From: Pardosa pseudoannulata
Lineage: Eukaryota > Arthropoda > Arachnida > Araneae > Lycosidae
Assembly (NCBI GenBank): GCA_032207245.1
Contig: CM063506.1
Span: 35,067,309-35,131,308, forward strand
Direction of reading: 5' to 3'
DNA length: 64,000 bases
The stretch's first letter is position 1; every line of letters starts with the position of its first letter. Below are positions 35,101-49,458 of the stretch, one piece after another. The notes beneath the pieces were generated by a model. The model ran no database searches, was not told the origin of the DNA, and worked only from the letters and a program-made list of their open reading frames with translations. The translations under genes were made by a program, and so were the position numbers.

Positions 35101-38100
35101 ATAACTAGAAATACTAAGCACATGACATAAAAAAGTTAAATACTTTTAATTTTGCAAACAAGCATACTATCACTTCTAGCAATGGAATATATTGCCACAG
35201 AAAGAGATGAAAAATGACAAAATTGATGCTTAAAAAATAAAAAATATGTCAAATATAAATAGATAAAATTAAATCTCTTCAGTAAATATTAATCTAGGAT
35301 TAGTTTGACCTTCCTAAAATCTCTGAAAGAACAAACTGATTAATCAGGCAGAATTTCATTAACATTAATCCAATTAAATTAGAATGCATAGCAAACATAC
35401 ATAAATATAAAAGATTTTATGTGTAGAAAAATTACCTTTCTTAAGACTTGCAACAATCTGAGCCTCCAATGTTTCAGTCAGTCTGTTAGTTTTGCTCAAG
35501 TACTCTAGAGTTATTAGTCTAGGTACGATTGTAACCAGATTCTGCTCACCACATCCATTAGGCACATACAGAAGTTTGTTGAGATTTTTAATACTTGGAG
35601 CCATTAAATCAGCTGGGAATTTCAAATAATTAAATGGTGAAGAAAGTTGACACAACAAATAAATACATTTCATTCAGAAATATTATCATGTAACTAGATG
35701 TGTGCTTTAGTGGCACCAAATACACAGTCAAAATTCATATTCAGGACAAAAAAAAAAAAAAAAAACCTATTGACATAACATTACAGCAGCTTAAGTCTAG
35801 TTATTACACTCCATACTGTTTTATTATATATCATTTTTGCGCAATAAACTACTTAATAAAACTTTTGGAATACATTTATTACATTTTCAAATTTCACTGT
35901 TTATGTATATTGTAATGTAAACCCACAGGATATAATAACAATGAAATATTTAATCTATTAACAGGGTTAAAAAAAAAAAAAAACTGAAACAATACTATAC
36001 TACTGCAAGTTTAGTTATAGTTAGTTATAGTGTAGCTATAGTTTTCTATTAATTTTATTCTTAGTAATTGTTTAATAATGCTTCAATTAATGTAGCTTTA
36101 CCAAAGCAAACTATCTGAATAACAGGTAAACTTTCTTATTCAGAAGAATAAAAGAATAAATTTACTAAATATTAAAGATTTTTTTTTACATATTTGAACA
36201 TTAAAGAGAAAAGTTTAACACATAATTATGTGTTATGTGCACCTATAAAAGAAGATAATGGAACTAGATAATAACATATGTAAAGAATCCACTGCTAGTG
36301 CTGTTTTAACATTATTAAAAGCATATTTAATGGTTTGGCTTAATTACAGTCTGACAGTTTGCTATCCAGGTGCAAACAGACTGAAATCTACAGATAAGAG
36401 TCAATTCTAAATGGCTAGATATCTATCCCAGAAGCAAGATTCAAATTTATGGATTCTGGTATTAAAAAGCAATGCACTACTACTTGGCTATTGTCTATGC
36501 ATACTTTATGAAATCATAAAATGAATTATTTCATTAAAAAAACCCCATTAAAACATTGTAAAATAAACCATACAAAATATTAAAACAACTAAACTATTTC
36601 AGACAATTATTCTTGAGAAATTAAAAATGGAAATATTTACAGATTAAAACTATAAATGAGACATAATTACAATACTATATTATCATAAAAATAATTTTCA
36701 ATAATTATATTACCAGTAGCTGAAAGAATAATTTTTCCAGAGTCTCGAATTGCATTTCGAGGAATAATTGTAGAGACATTGATCTTTTTTGAAACTGGGC
36801 TTCGAGCATCTATTAAAAATGCTTCATTAAAATGCTGAGTTGATCCTTCAGGCTGAAAGAAAAAAAATTTTTTAAATAGAAAAATGGGATAAAAAAAAAT
36901 TTTTAGACTTATATATTATAATTTTAAATTAATAAAAAAGCTTTTTATAGAACAATAAAATAGTGTTGGCAAATCTTTTTGAGAAGTGCATCAAATTTTG
37001 TTCTACTTTTTTAATACTAGCACATGGGTTATTAAATCAGTGACATCGTTTAAAAAAGGTATTAGAGAGGAAGTTGGCAACATTGTATCAAGAATTTGGA
37101 AACAAAAAATTTGTTAACAGGAAAGCTAAACAGTTGACCCTATTTTGTTTCTCTCTTTTAAAAATTTATGAGAAGCAAAAAAATTAAAGGCTATTGTTAA
37201 ATATTTATATCAGTAAGGTGATATGAATAACTCCATCAGATAACACCATGCTCAGAGGTACATCTGAGTAATCTGTACTGTAATGAATAAAGAAAAACAC
37301 ATTACATATTATGAAATATTCTTAATTAATAAATATGGTTACAGATATGTGAGTCCTTTTCTTTGAAAGTGGTAAGTATTTTATTTTATATGGAGATATT
37401 TAAGGTTTTGCACTTAACTAATTTGAAAAATCTGAATATATGTTATTACACTAGTTTTATATTTTTATATAAAACTAGTAATTTTATATTAATCTTAATT
37501 TTATATAAAGTTCACAGTAAATTGTATTCATTTTTATTGTTAACTAATTTTTTTGTCAAAATGGACATACAGCTTTTAAAGAAAATGGCTCATATGTTTG
37601 CATAAAGTTCAGTTATGAGTCATGCACACATGCAGTGATATGAAAAAAAAAAATCAGCTAGCCAGTATCGATTTGAAAATTCTATTTTAATTCTATAAAA
37701 TATATCTATGACTTAATTTAATAATTCTTGGTTGTCTATATTACTTTATGGTATGAAAAAAGTAACTAGAGAATCCTCATGTGGGTCACTAAAATGTCTT
37801 TGTAAGTAATAGGTTTGCCACTACTGTTATAAAATCAACATTGCAATATATACACAACAAAACATGTTTAACAAATTTTTCAAAGGAAGCAAGAGATTAA
37901 AAATATTTCAGCATGAGTACAGGAAAAATTCATTATATATTTAAATTTAAATTTTATTAGTAATTTATTTTTTAACCTCTTAATGAATTCTCATAGGTAC
38001 ATAATGGAATTTAACAATTAAAAATAAATTTAATATTTGAATTTAATTTAGAATGTATATTTTAAAAACGTTTAAAATATTAACATTAACCAAGAATAAT

Positions 38101-38458
38101 TCAAAGGAATGTTAACATACCATTCACAGCATTATGCAACTTTTTCAGTACTGTTTTTAAAACATAAATACTCAATAAATATTACTATCAAACTAAATCA
38201 TTATTGTACACAGTGTAATTATCTCTGTGTGTATGCATACCCACCTACACACAAATGCACAAACTCACATACAGAAAGAGTGAAAGACAGTAAATAAAAA
38301 TGTTATAACATACTTGAACAAGAAGTCTTTTAGTCAGAGAATCTGATGCAAGAGATGATGAAGCAGAAACTCTAATTTCTATATATCCAACTTTCTTGGG
38401 AATAATTAAAAATGATACAGCAACTCCTTCAGATGCAGGAATCTAATAAAAAAACATA

Positions 38459-38489
<31 letters not shown>

Positions 38490-41400
38490 GTTAGAAATAA
38501 ATATTTTTATACAATACTAGACACTTTTAGAAACTGCTATTTAAAACTAATTCTAACATTAGCTATACTAAATGGGAATTAAAAAGTAATATTCAAGTTT
38601 TATTCAAAATACCCCTCTATGCCAGTAAGCTTATAAGTATATAGGCCAAGAATGCATATTTTCTTCCAAAATTTGCCCAAAATTCAAATTATGTATGTAA
38701 GGCAAAAGGAAAAAAAAATCTAATTTTTGGACATGACAATCAGAAAGTTAAAATTGGTGAAACAGTTTCCAATCAAATTCTGTAAAGTAAATTTCACAAC
38801 ATATGACCAATACTACTTTCACCTATTAGATGTCAACTATGCTAGTTTTAATTCTGGTAATTTACCACTTTAAATACATGAAAATGCTGGAAAGAGATTT
38901 TAATCTTTTAGGAGGGACAGTTCGTTGTTCATCAAAACATTAATTATAAACACTGAGTTCATAACAACAGTTTTTAATTTCAGTTTCAGTTTTTAATTTT
39001 AGTTTTTATTAATATACATGATAATTAAGAAACATGTAAAGAATGTACAATAAATTCTTTAATGCATTAAAAAAACATATTACAACCTTTCATTTGTGGT
39101 TTTTAAACATACTTTTGATTAAAAAAAAATAAGTGCTATTTTTCAGCAATTTATCACTTAAATGTTTACAGAGAAATATGTTTTGGCAATTTATTTGTCT
39201 CTGCTGTCAAAAGTTGTAGCCAAAAAGGACATATCTATTCCACAGATCCACATATAAGCTGGCCTACCCCCCCCCTCACTTTAAATTTGGAATAAGTTCC
39301 AAAAATTCTCAGCTCAGACCAGTTTGATCTCCCCCCCCCACTTCCTGAACTAAGTTCTAGATACAGTATAGCAATTGTAGTTATACAAACTAAGTCTCTA
39401 AATTTCAAATAATTGATAGCAGTAATCTACTTACATGAACAACTTTCGACCTCTGATCCTGCTGAGGAGCATAAACATTATCTTGACCAGCAGCAGTGAA
39501 TTCAAATTCTCTTTTCCTATTTTCCATTGTGACTTGGGCCTAATATCACAGAACCAAAATACATAGAATTTAAGCTTTTAAACAGAGTGAAATGCAATGA
39601 TTCACAAAAATAAGCAGAAATTCAAATACCTGTATTGGTTTTGAATTGTAGTTAAAAACTACAACTTGTATTGCCAAATCTTCTCCCATTAGAACTACAT
39701 ATGGTAAACTCATAGTTATAAAAAATGGACGATAAGTAGTTATCTAAAAAAAGAGAGAGGGGAAGTTATAATATTATAAAAAATTGCAATACAGAGGAAA
39801 AGGCACAAATATCAGTCCTGTTCAATTATAGCTTCAAACCTGCAAAAAATGTTCCTAAGGATGCTGCAAGCGGTTTTAAAAAATGTTAACTAATACAACA
39901 TAGACTGTAGTTACACAGATCTTTATAAAAGTTCTGAGACATTGATGTCTAATAATTCCTAAAATAATCAAGATAGATATAAATAAAACATTAATAATAA
40001 GGTAGATTTGAAAAGATTTATGGACTTGTTAATGGGATTTCAGAACTGCACTCTTCATTGCACAAAGAATATCAAGACAGTAGTTGATTTCATGGAAGGT
40101 ACAGGCAAGCATGTCAGCATCCAGAGTGGCTATTGCAGTTGTAAGTCAGTGTTTTAGGTTATCAATGTTTGACATTTTTTTCCTGTAAATGATATCCTTT
40201 AGAAATATCTAATGGAAAAAGTTTAGTGGTCTTATATATTAAGTGATTAGGTGGAATTATATTACCTAGTCCAATCTATCTTCCTGTGGAATGGTCATTC
40301 AAAGAACTACAAAGAATGGTGAAATCATGCATGATCTTACTGCAGAAAGGCATGAGAATCTTTAAGATGGTGAAGATCTTTATATGAAAAATGGCCAAAT
40401 ATGAAAATTTCTAACATGTCTAAGTAAATGACAGATGTGAAAGTTAGAGAATGAAAGAATTCACTTTCAGGACAGCTCTTGGAAGATTCCCCAAGTGCTG
40501 GGCACTGCAACCAAAGATTTATTGTACCCAAACTAAAAACTAAATAAAAATAAATGAAAAACTCCAAAAGCACTTAAAGACTGATGGTGAGTGTTCTGAA
40601 AAAGAAAGGGCCTATGGTATGCTCGTACGTAAGTCCATACCACACTTCAACATTTGGGGAGTCCTTTTGTACCTCACAGTATTCATTGGGAATGATATAA
40701 AAGAAAATATGAATTATTTTATCCAGAAATGCCATAGGTTTGTTTATATTTTATGAATTATTACATGAAAACATGTTAGACCTCCTACATACACCCTGTA
40801 TATCAAATCCATAAGCTACATGTAACTATCTTAACTCCCATGAAACAAGGTTTTATTTTATGAGCTAATATGCCAGCTATGTTCTTAGATTCTGTTCATG
40901 GTTGCTCTTGGCAGCTACTGTTTTGAGGCTACATAAAACAACATATCTACACAAAAAATTATTTTTAACATATATGGCAACAAAAAAGAACTATCAAAAG
41001 AAAATATTAATGCAGAATATGATATATGACTTTAGATAACATTGATAGAGCTATATTTCCTTATTTGCATAAAAAAAATGCAAGATAATTTCAGCCCCAA
41101 CATGTCATTATGTAAGAATAGGTAACACCAATAAGACTATTTTTTAGAAAAATTAAATAACTTTAAATTCAGTTGTATCACTTTTTTCATTTCCATCACT
41201 ACTATCAGTACCTATATAATGTAATTAACAACTAATTTATACTAATATACTTATAAAGGAAATTTAGTGTTTTTCCAGCATATCATAGAATTCTAAGAGT
41301 GCTGTGAGTCTGGAAGACACTTGAATTATAGCAATGAAATTTATCATGCACATAACAAAAATTTTGTTTTAAAACATGAAAATATGTAAAATTTTTGTGA

Positions 41401-44400
41401 ACTGCATTAAATTATTATTTTTTCTAATTAATAATTAGCAGATTTAAGTCAAAAGATAAGGCTGCACACACAAAAAAAAAACAACATAAATTTAATGACT
41501 ACATGAAATCACCTGAGAACTAGAAGTTGCAATACCCAAACCATCAGAAGGATGAATAGCAAAAGCACTGATTACATAGGAAGTCAAAGAGTCAGGAACT
41601 GTATGTGAAATAGAAGCTGCCCCATCACTCCTATAATACAATTAGAAATAATTTTGTAAATAAACATGTATAATACCTGATAATTTTTTAAATGACTTGC
41701 ATCAACTGTTTTACTTTTATAAGTAATAATTATGATAATATTTTTAATATCGTTTCATAATGCATAGATAAAAAAATATTTTCGATAAGCAGAAGTGCAA
41801 TTAAAATATACTTAATTTTTCAAGAAAATAAAGTTTTTAAAATAATTATTTTGTAATGTTTTCAATGCATATCAAATCAAAATTTATATTGAGCAATCAA
41901 CTAAAATTACCCAGAAGTTTATAGAGATTATACAAACCATTACATTTTAAAATAATTTGTTTTACAAAGTAAATCAAGCACATATGCTTTAATTATTTAT
42001 AAATTCCACAATATTATGTAAATCTGATTTATTAATAATAAAGGTTAATGAATTTTATGGTGGTTTTACAATGCACCATTGCAAATATTTAGTATAGCAG
42101 TTACTGAATTTCTTTAGAAATAAGAATTTATTTCATAGAATCCATGTAAAGCCCCTTCTCCATATGCTAGACTTTCTACTTCTTGAACTCCATCCTCTTA
42201 TAATGATAAGGAAAACTGTACAAAATAATTCTAATGTACACATTGTACATCAGAATACAGTTGCAATACAATAATGACAATACAATTGTTGGTATCACTA
42301 GAAACATATACTTTTCCTATGTGTACCTTTATGTCATTTGTATATGAGAAATTGCACTGTATTTCATTTATATTGCTCCACTGTAACATGAATAACATAT
42401 AACTTGGGGCCCTGTCTAACATGTTAATAACTATTATGCTACTAGAAGTAACTCTTTTAAGATATTTCTTATCACATCCATACCCTGTGGTGGTATTAAT
42501 CCATAACCAAGTCTCTGGATACATTTTCCTGATAACTAATCGTCCCTCAGGCACAATAGCTTCTGGTAACTCTGATGGTGGTTGAATGGGGGTATTATCA
42601 CTATTTTCATCGATTCGGATGACATTTTCAGTGGAAACTGTATGAGATATTTAATATTAAAACATCTAAAATACACAAATTCAGAATGCAATAACTTTAC
42701 ATAAGACTAATAACATAAATATAGTTATATAAATAAAAATATATAAAAAAGAATTATTTGAGAAACTTGATCCATTAACATAAAACTTGAAAAATAAAGA
42801 TGATAAGACATAAAAATGTTTGAAGTATGTAGAAGTGTTTATTAATTTATATATATAACTTTATTATACATATAGCTTTCACTAATTTCTGCTTTAAGAA
42901 AATTTAATGTTTCCATTAAATCAGGGTGGCACTCGTTAAAGCTAAGAGCCACATAGATCCACTGAGGCTCAGCCACAAAAAAAATCTTAATTATCTTACA
43001 CTTTGTATAATTTAAGAGAATATATGGGAAGTGCATAACTAAAAAAAATGTAATGTAAAAATATTACATTACTATTTTATAATAGTAATTTTATTACTAT
43101 TTTATCACTTTTCTTGTGCGCATTCCTGTTATGTCAATACACATTAAGAACTACAGATTAAAATGTTCTAATCTGGGAAAAAAAAAAAAAAAAGATTTTA
43201 CTCAACCAGATTAGATATTTTTAATGAAGTTTAAACCAAAATAATTTTTATGTCTTCATTTATACATTTTAAATTGATTAAAATATCACCATGAAATAAA
43301 TATAAACATGCATTTAAAAATGATTAATATTAGTAATATTTACTTCAAAATTTTATACAGGAAAAATTAGAATTAAAATTATGCATTAAAAAAAGTAATT
43401 AGTTAATGTTCATTAAGTATTAGATTTTATATTAACAAAAAAAAATTTAAAAATTAAGAAAATAAAATGAAAAGTTAGTCCTGTAATATAGTTATAAGAA
43501 TGTATAAAGCAAAAGAGCAGAATGAGCATATATTTATTAATAGCAACAGATTATGTTGTTACAGAAGCCAGTTAGTTTACCTTAAACCCACATCCATAAG
43601 CAATGAAGAGCACCATATTTCAAAATTTTTGAAATAACTGGAAATAAGGTACACAAAGTTTTGTGTTATCTGTAAAACAACAAAAGAATGTTACCTGTTA
43701 TAAAGAAAAATAAATGAACATCAAGAATAAAACTTTATTGAATGCACCGGTGAAATGAGTTGTATTAACACATCAATGCCTAGCCTCTTTATTTAGAAAC
43801 TATTAAAAAATAGTTTGTAGACTTTTTATGGTTGGTTGGTTTGGAGCACTATGATCTACTATTTTGCTACATGATGGCTAACGTGACTGGGATCTACAGC
43901 TTAAAGTTGATTCTGAATGGCTACAAACATTCATGCCAGCAGAGGGATTCCAACTAAAACTCTGGCACCAAAAAAGCAGCACCCTATCCATTTGGCCACT
44001 GTTTGGCTTAACTTTTAAAGTTTTCTTATGAAAGACTTTTCCTTTTTAGTAAAGGTGAATGGCAATCATATAAACAATCCCCCAAATTTATGAGTATCAG
44101 CTATTATTTATAATTTTGTGTCATTTGTATTGAAATTTTATAATTTGAGCCTTTTATAGTAAATTTACTTTTTCAGCACATTACATTGACTAAAATCATG
44201 GCAAACATATATATTTCTTAAACTTTACAGCACTGTGTTTGCACGTGAAAGCAAATAAATGTCTTCACATAAAGTTTTTCTTCTTTCATAAATGGCATTC
44301 TATGATATTAAAAGGATAGCTGATCACTAATGAACAAGGCCAGACAAGTTCTCTATTAGCCTGTGCCTAGGAATGCATTTTGAGAAATTGAGGGGCACAA

Positions 44401-44791
44401 AATATCTAAACAAATAAGAAAAAAATTATCACAAAATATATGAATTAAAAAACTCTCTTAATTTTAACAGATGATAACCATTATATATAAACAGCCAGGA
44501 GCTTTGTAGTGAAATATTAGTAGTATGTTCTCTATTGGATAAAGATTTACCACCTCTAGAAATTATAAAAATGATCACAAATGTATTTTGCTCCAAACTG
44601 TGTTTAGAATTTTACTACATCTGAGGAAGGTAGTTTTCCCAAACTAAAATTAATTAAGACTTATTTACAAATAACATCTCAAATGAAATTGTCATATCTC
44701 ACTGTATTAGGAATTGAGTGTGAACCCAGTAAAAGTTTAGATGTTTCTGAATTAATAAGAGAATTTTCTGAGCTGTCAAGCTGCTGAAAGT

Positions 44792-44835
<44 letters not shown>

Positions 44836-45741
44836 TGAGTCATATTCTTGTTAGTGGTTTTTTAAATGAAGAATTTTGACTGAAAAGTTACATATATTTA
44901 TGAAAATTAATGTGTTACACTGTTGTTTTTTAGACGTTCACTAAAATATGTAAAAATTATTATAATTTTTTTTTTTTTTTTAGAATGCTTAAATTGGTTT
45001 CATACAGCTCACTCAATGCAGTTCATTCAATTTTTTTTAAAGTTTTGCAAGAAGAGGTTCAAATGCTAAAACCAAACCTGCTAATGAGAAAAGGCTAAAA
45101 GATTCAAAGATGTTAAAATTCTATTCTTTAAAACTTTCAGTTCATAATAGCACAGATTTAAGATATTCATCAATATCTATTCTATATCTATTCATCAATA
45201 TCTATTTGGCAGAAATGATTTGAGTTTGGTTTGGTGTGGTTTTGAAAGCTCAACTTTTTTCTACACAAGGGCTAATGAGATTAGAATCTACAGCTTAAAG
45301 CTGATTCTGAATGGTTAAAAACATCCATGCTAGCAGAGGGATTCAAACTCACGAACTCCTGTATTGAACAGCTATATTCTGCGGAAGTTTGGGCATTAAT
45401 AGGTTAAAACTTCACAAAATCTAAATGACCATCTGAAACAAAACCTAGATCTTTCACAATTTTCTTAAGGTGTTACTTGTTTACAATATAATAAAATATA
45501 CTTTTTTTAAATGCTATAAAAAGAATACAAATTCATTGGGGAATAAGATCATAAAAATATCCCTGGTAAATCAATGTTTTAGTGACAATGGTATAAAAAA
45601 AGCATTTCAGATATTAATAAAAGATGAGTCTGTAAACATTTGTACTTTTCCTACACATAAACAAAGTAACAAATTCCCAAAGGTTAAAAAAAAGGAGGTT
45701 TAAATATGACATTAGGAAATTTTATGTGGTAGAGTCATCAT

Positions 45742-45780
<39 letters not shown>

Positions 45781-48700
45781 AAGGATATTTTTTTTATCAG
45801 CTTACAGCAAAATTTAAAATAAATATAGACTTGATAGATCATTTTACCACTTTCCCTTTTTACTGCATATGTAAGCATGTGAGGGTGATAGAGTAGGAAA
45901 CATGAGCATACGTAATGCCCTACAATAGGTACACAGCTACTAGTGATTAATAAACTAGTTACATGGCATAACACTGTTTCTAAGATTAGGTCAGTTTTAA
46001 TGTTACCAATGTTTGTACTCAATTATGTTTTATGAAAGTCGAAACCCCTCAGACTTGTGCCTATAGGTCACAATTTTCTAAATCAAGCCCTGGTCAACTG
46101 CAGATGAGAAACTGACACTACTTATCTTTTTTACCTGGTCATTGATAAAGGATTTATACTCCAATTTTTATTTTACACCATTTTAAATTTTAAGATATGT
46201 TTGATGAAACAAGTTATGATTTTAAACATGTCTTATCCTTTTGCAAAGCCCAGTTTAAGAAACACAGGGGTCTAAAGTAAAAATAAAAATTACACAAATG
46301 AAACCAAAGTTAAGTTATAAGTCTATACTGTTTTACAGAATTAAGATAATAGATAATTGAAAAAAAAAATTAGCAAATTCAACCTTCATTTCCAGTGCTT
46401 AAAAGCAGTGCATTGGTCATAATCACAAAACCAGAATCCTGTAAAAAAAAGGAGAGAAATGTAAAACACCAAAATATAAATACTTTTTTATTGAAAATAA
46501 TTTCTAGAGATTTTACTGAATATTACTTCAAATATTAATCCAGCAGATTTAGAACCAGGCCATGAAAGAGATCTCCTTCTACGTCGAAACCAGGGAGGCC
46601 TATATTTAGTTGGTTGACCACCATCATAAGTTTCAAGATCTTCAATAACCTGATAATAATAAAATGTATAAGATAACGTAAAATAGAAGAAGTAAAACTA
46701 AAATGCTGCTGTGTTTTAGAAATTGCAACACTATTTTTTAAACTTTTTATTTTGCATAATTTTTTCTCTAAATTCTTATATCTACAGAAGCATTTATGGG
46801 ACAAATTTAAATTCCTGACAAACTTAACTTACTAATATGCAGTATTAGTGAATTACATTTTGGACCAGGAAGGAGGGGTTAAATCCCTTCTGCAAAACTA
46901 ATATTAAAAAAAAAAAACTTTTAAAGATATTAAAAGTATGCTAAACACATTTAAAAGGATTGAATTTTAATCCAAAAAATTTCAATAAAAGCAGATTTCT
47001 TAAATAACAAGAATAACTTCTTTAATCCTTTAGTGGACAATGGTTTCGCTGCAAAACCTCCTGTTAAAAATTTTTTCCCCTAATTTTTGGAGAAATATGA
47101 TTTCGATTTTATGTTTTTTATATTTAAAACTTACAATAAATGACAGTACTACATTTAATTATTTTTTCTTTTGAAATATATGTATTTATACTTTCTGTAC
47201 CTGGAAAGTTAGTAACGAAATTGTTTTTAACTTATGACCCCAAACAAAAGTATCTATTCAAACAACACTTACAAACCATTAAAATATTTATTTATTTTAC
47301 TTTTTAAGAACATTTATTTATTAAAATAAATGTTCTCCAATATAATTAAAATTTTAAAAAGTGTTATGTTTACGCTGTACATGGGGATGGGTTTGTCAGT
47401 TAACCCCCCTCAATTCCTACTATAGTATCCTATAAGGCAAACCCCTCTAAGGATTGCAAAGAAAAATTTTAATACATTTTGCATTTATAAGGTTCAATAT
47501 TATAATTATAAACTAATTTCATTAAATTCAAAAGAATTCATGTAGGTGGCCTTTAAAAGGTTAAATAAAGATAAGCATTCGATTTCTTTTGTTAACTTTC
47601 ATGAGACTTATGCTCTTTTGAGCATTTCCTATACTTTTGTGAATGTTTAATGGAAAAAGGGAACATCTTTTACAGTTTTAACTGCTATCACTTGGTCTCA
47701 CAGACTCTTATGACTTTCATCCCTAAACATTACTACCATCAAAATTGTAGAAGACTCTTGACTATTTCACTACCTCCCAGCTGTCTTTTCAAATTTTAAT
47801 CCATTATTTTAAGATCTGCAGGCTAGTAGACTGTGTCATGCTATACCAATTGGGGGATTATTTAGGTTTTCGTTTGGTGCGCTACGGTCTACTTTTTACA
47901 ACATGGGAGCTAATGAGCTTACTGCTTAAAGCCGATTCCAAACGGCTATGAACATCCATGCCACAGTGGGATTCGAACCCACGAAATCAGATCCAAAGCC
48001 CAGCACCCTAAAAAATCAGCCATTGTTTGGCGGGGATTATTTGAGAGTCAGAAAGAACAAGCTATATTCTTTGAGCTTTTAAAGTAAACATAAAAGAGCA
48101 GATCTGCCAATCCTAAACAGTTCAAAACCCTGCAACAACTTGTCCCGTTTATCGATTAATGTAATGACTGTATGCCATTCTAATAAAAAAAAATTATATA
48201 AAAGAAAAGCCAAATTACATATGAATTTTTACACATGGTTAATTTTGTACACCAGAAAAATCAATGAAAAGCTATTAAACAATAAAAATGACATTACAAA
48301 TGACATTAAGCCAAATTATATAAGATTCAAATTTTATACATGTTAATTTTGTACCATATCTGAAAAATCCACAAACAAAAACAGTGAAAAAAATCAATGA
48401 AAAGTTATTTAATCATAAAACGGCCATTAAAAATGATTTAAAACAAAAGTTATTTAATGACAATATTACCTATTTGAAATATTTACAATTAATTCTGTTG
48501 TACTGCATTTCCTATGTCAGATTTTGCTTTCTTTAAAAAAATAAATGAAATGTTTGTTCTAAACATGGTCCCTGTAGCCTTGATTTACAAATCAAGTTTT
48601 TAATTGCTTTATTTGCTACTGATGAACAAAAATGAAAGGCTATTTTTTCAATATAGCTAAAAATTCATTCAAATTTGCTCTGTAAACCAGGAAAATGGTA

Positions 48701-49391
48701 AAAAATTTGGTATTGTAAGGCTAAACCAGGAGAGTTGGTAGGTTTAAAGTAAGTAGTAAGGGAAAACAATTTGTAATTTCATTTCTCTAGAAATTTGCAG
48801 ATGGTTAATCCTGGAATTTTCCCAGAGCACAACCTTCAGCATTTATCACATTACATTCAGAATCTGAAACAATTAAAGACAATGATAATGATACATACCT
48901 CAGACTGAGTAATATCATTTCCTGATTTTAATTTCAAAACCCCTTGGTCTACACCTAACACACCAACCAATGAATTTGGTGTGGTCTGAAGTCTAATATT
49001 AACTTGCTGACCTGGTTGAACTTCCTTAGTATTTGTACTCACTGTCACCTACAAAACAATAATATTTTATTTGTAGAATACTGTATGACAGTACATTAAA
49101 TTTTATTAAATATTTGTAATATAGGATGTAAATAATATGAAAAAAAGCACATTAAATAAGCAGTAAATTTTAATAGAACCAAATGTATATAGAGTAACAC
49201 TTGTTTCAGTTTCTTAGGTGAAGAAATATAGCATAAGATAAAATAATTGAACTTAAATACCTGGAAAATGTATAATACAATCAATAAATATGGGCATAAA
49301 TGAAAAGAAAAATAATTTTGTGATAGACACAAAACATAAAATAATTTATTTAAAACTATTAGAGTACTTATTTTTTATTTATTCCACAGGG

Positions 49392-49458
<67 letters not shown>

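Larger units (their letters stand above)
43769..45403. mobile_element. Probable piggyBac-like element carrying two SINE insertions
   Basis: TTAA at 43765-43768 and 45404-45407. The ends CACATCAATGCCTAGCC and (inverse) CCTATTAATGCCCAAAC are similar to each other and to the CCCATTAACGCCCA end of the 32432 element. The interior shows no transposase. Family A SINE copies lie near each end, in the same orientation. Confidence 0.5.

Noticed and set aside
43570..43640. Possible extra CD109-like exon with AG/GT borders between exons 15 and 16
   Set aside because: In the required phase it runs into a stop (GTTTAA) just before the donor, while exon 15 joins exon 16 perfectly without it. It could still be a non-productive alternative exon.
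45738..46022. Minus-strand frame of 94 codons ending in poly-Phe
   Set aside because: The Phe run is the A31 tract read on the other strand; the rest has no motif.
47959..48031. Free-standing tRNA gene
   Set aside because: The tRNA-like fold is the head of a family A SINE: it has a shared body, a direct duplication and several diverged copies.
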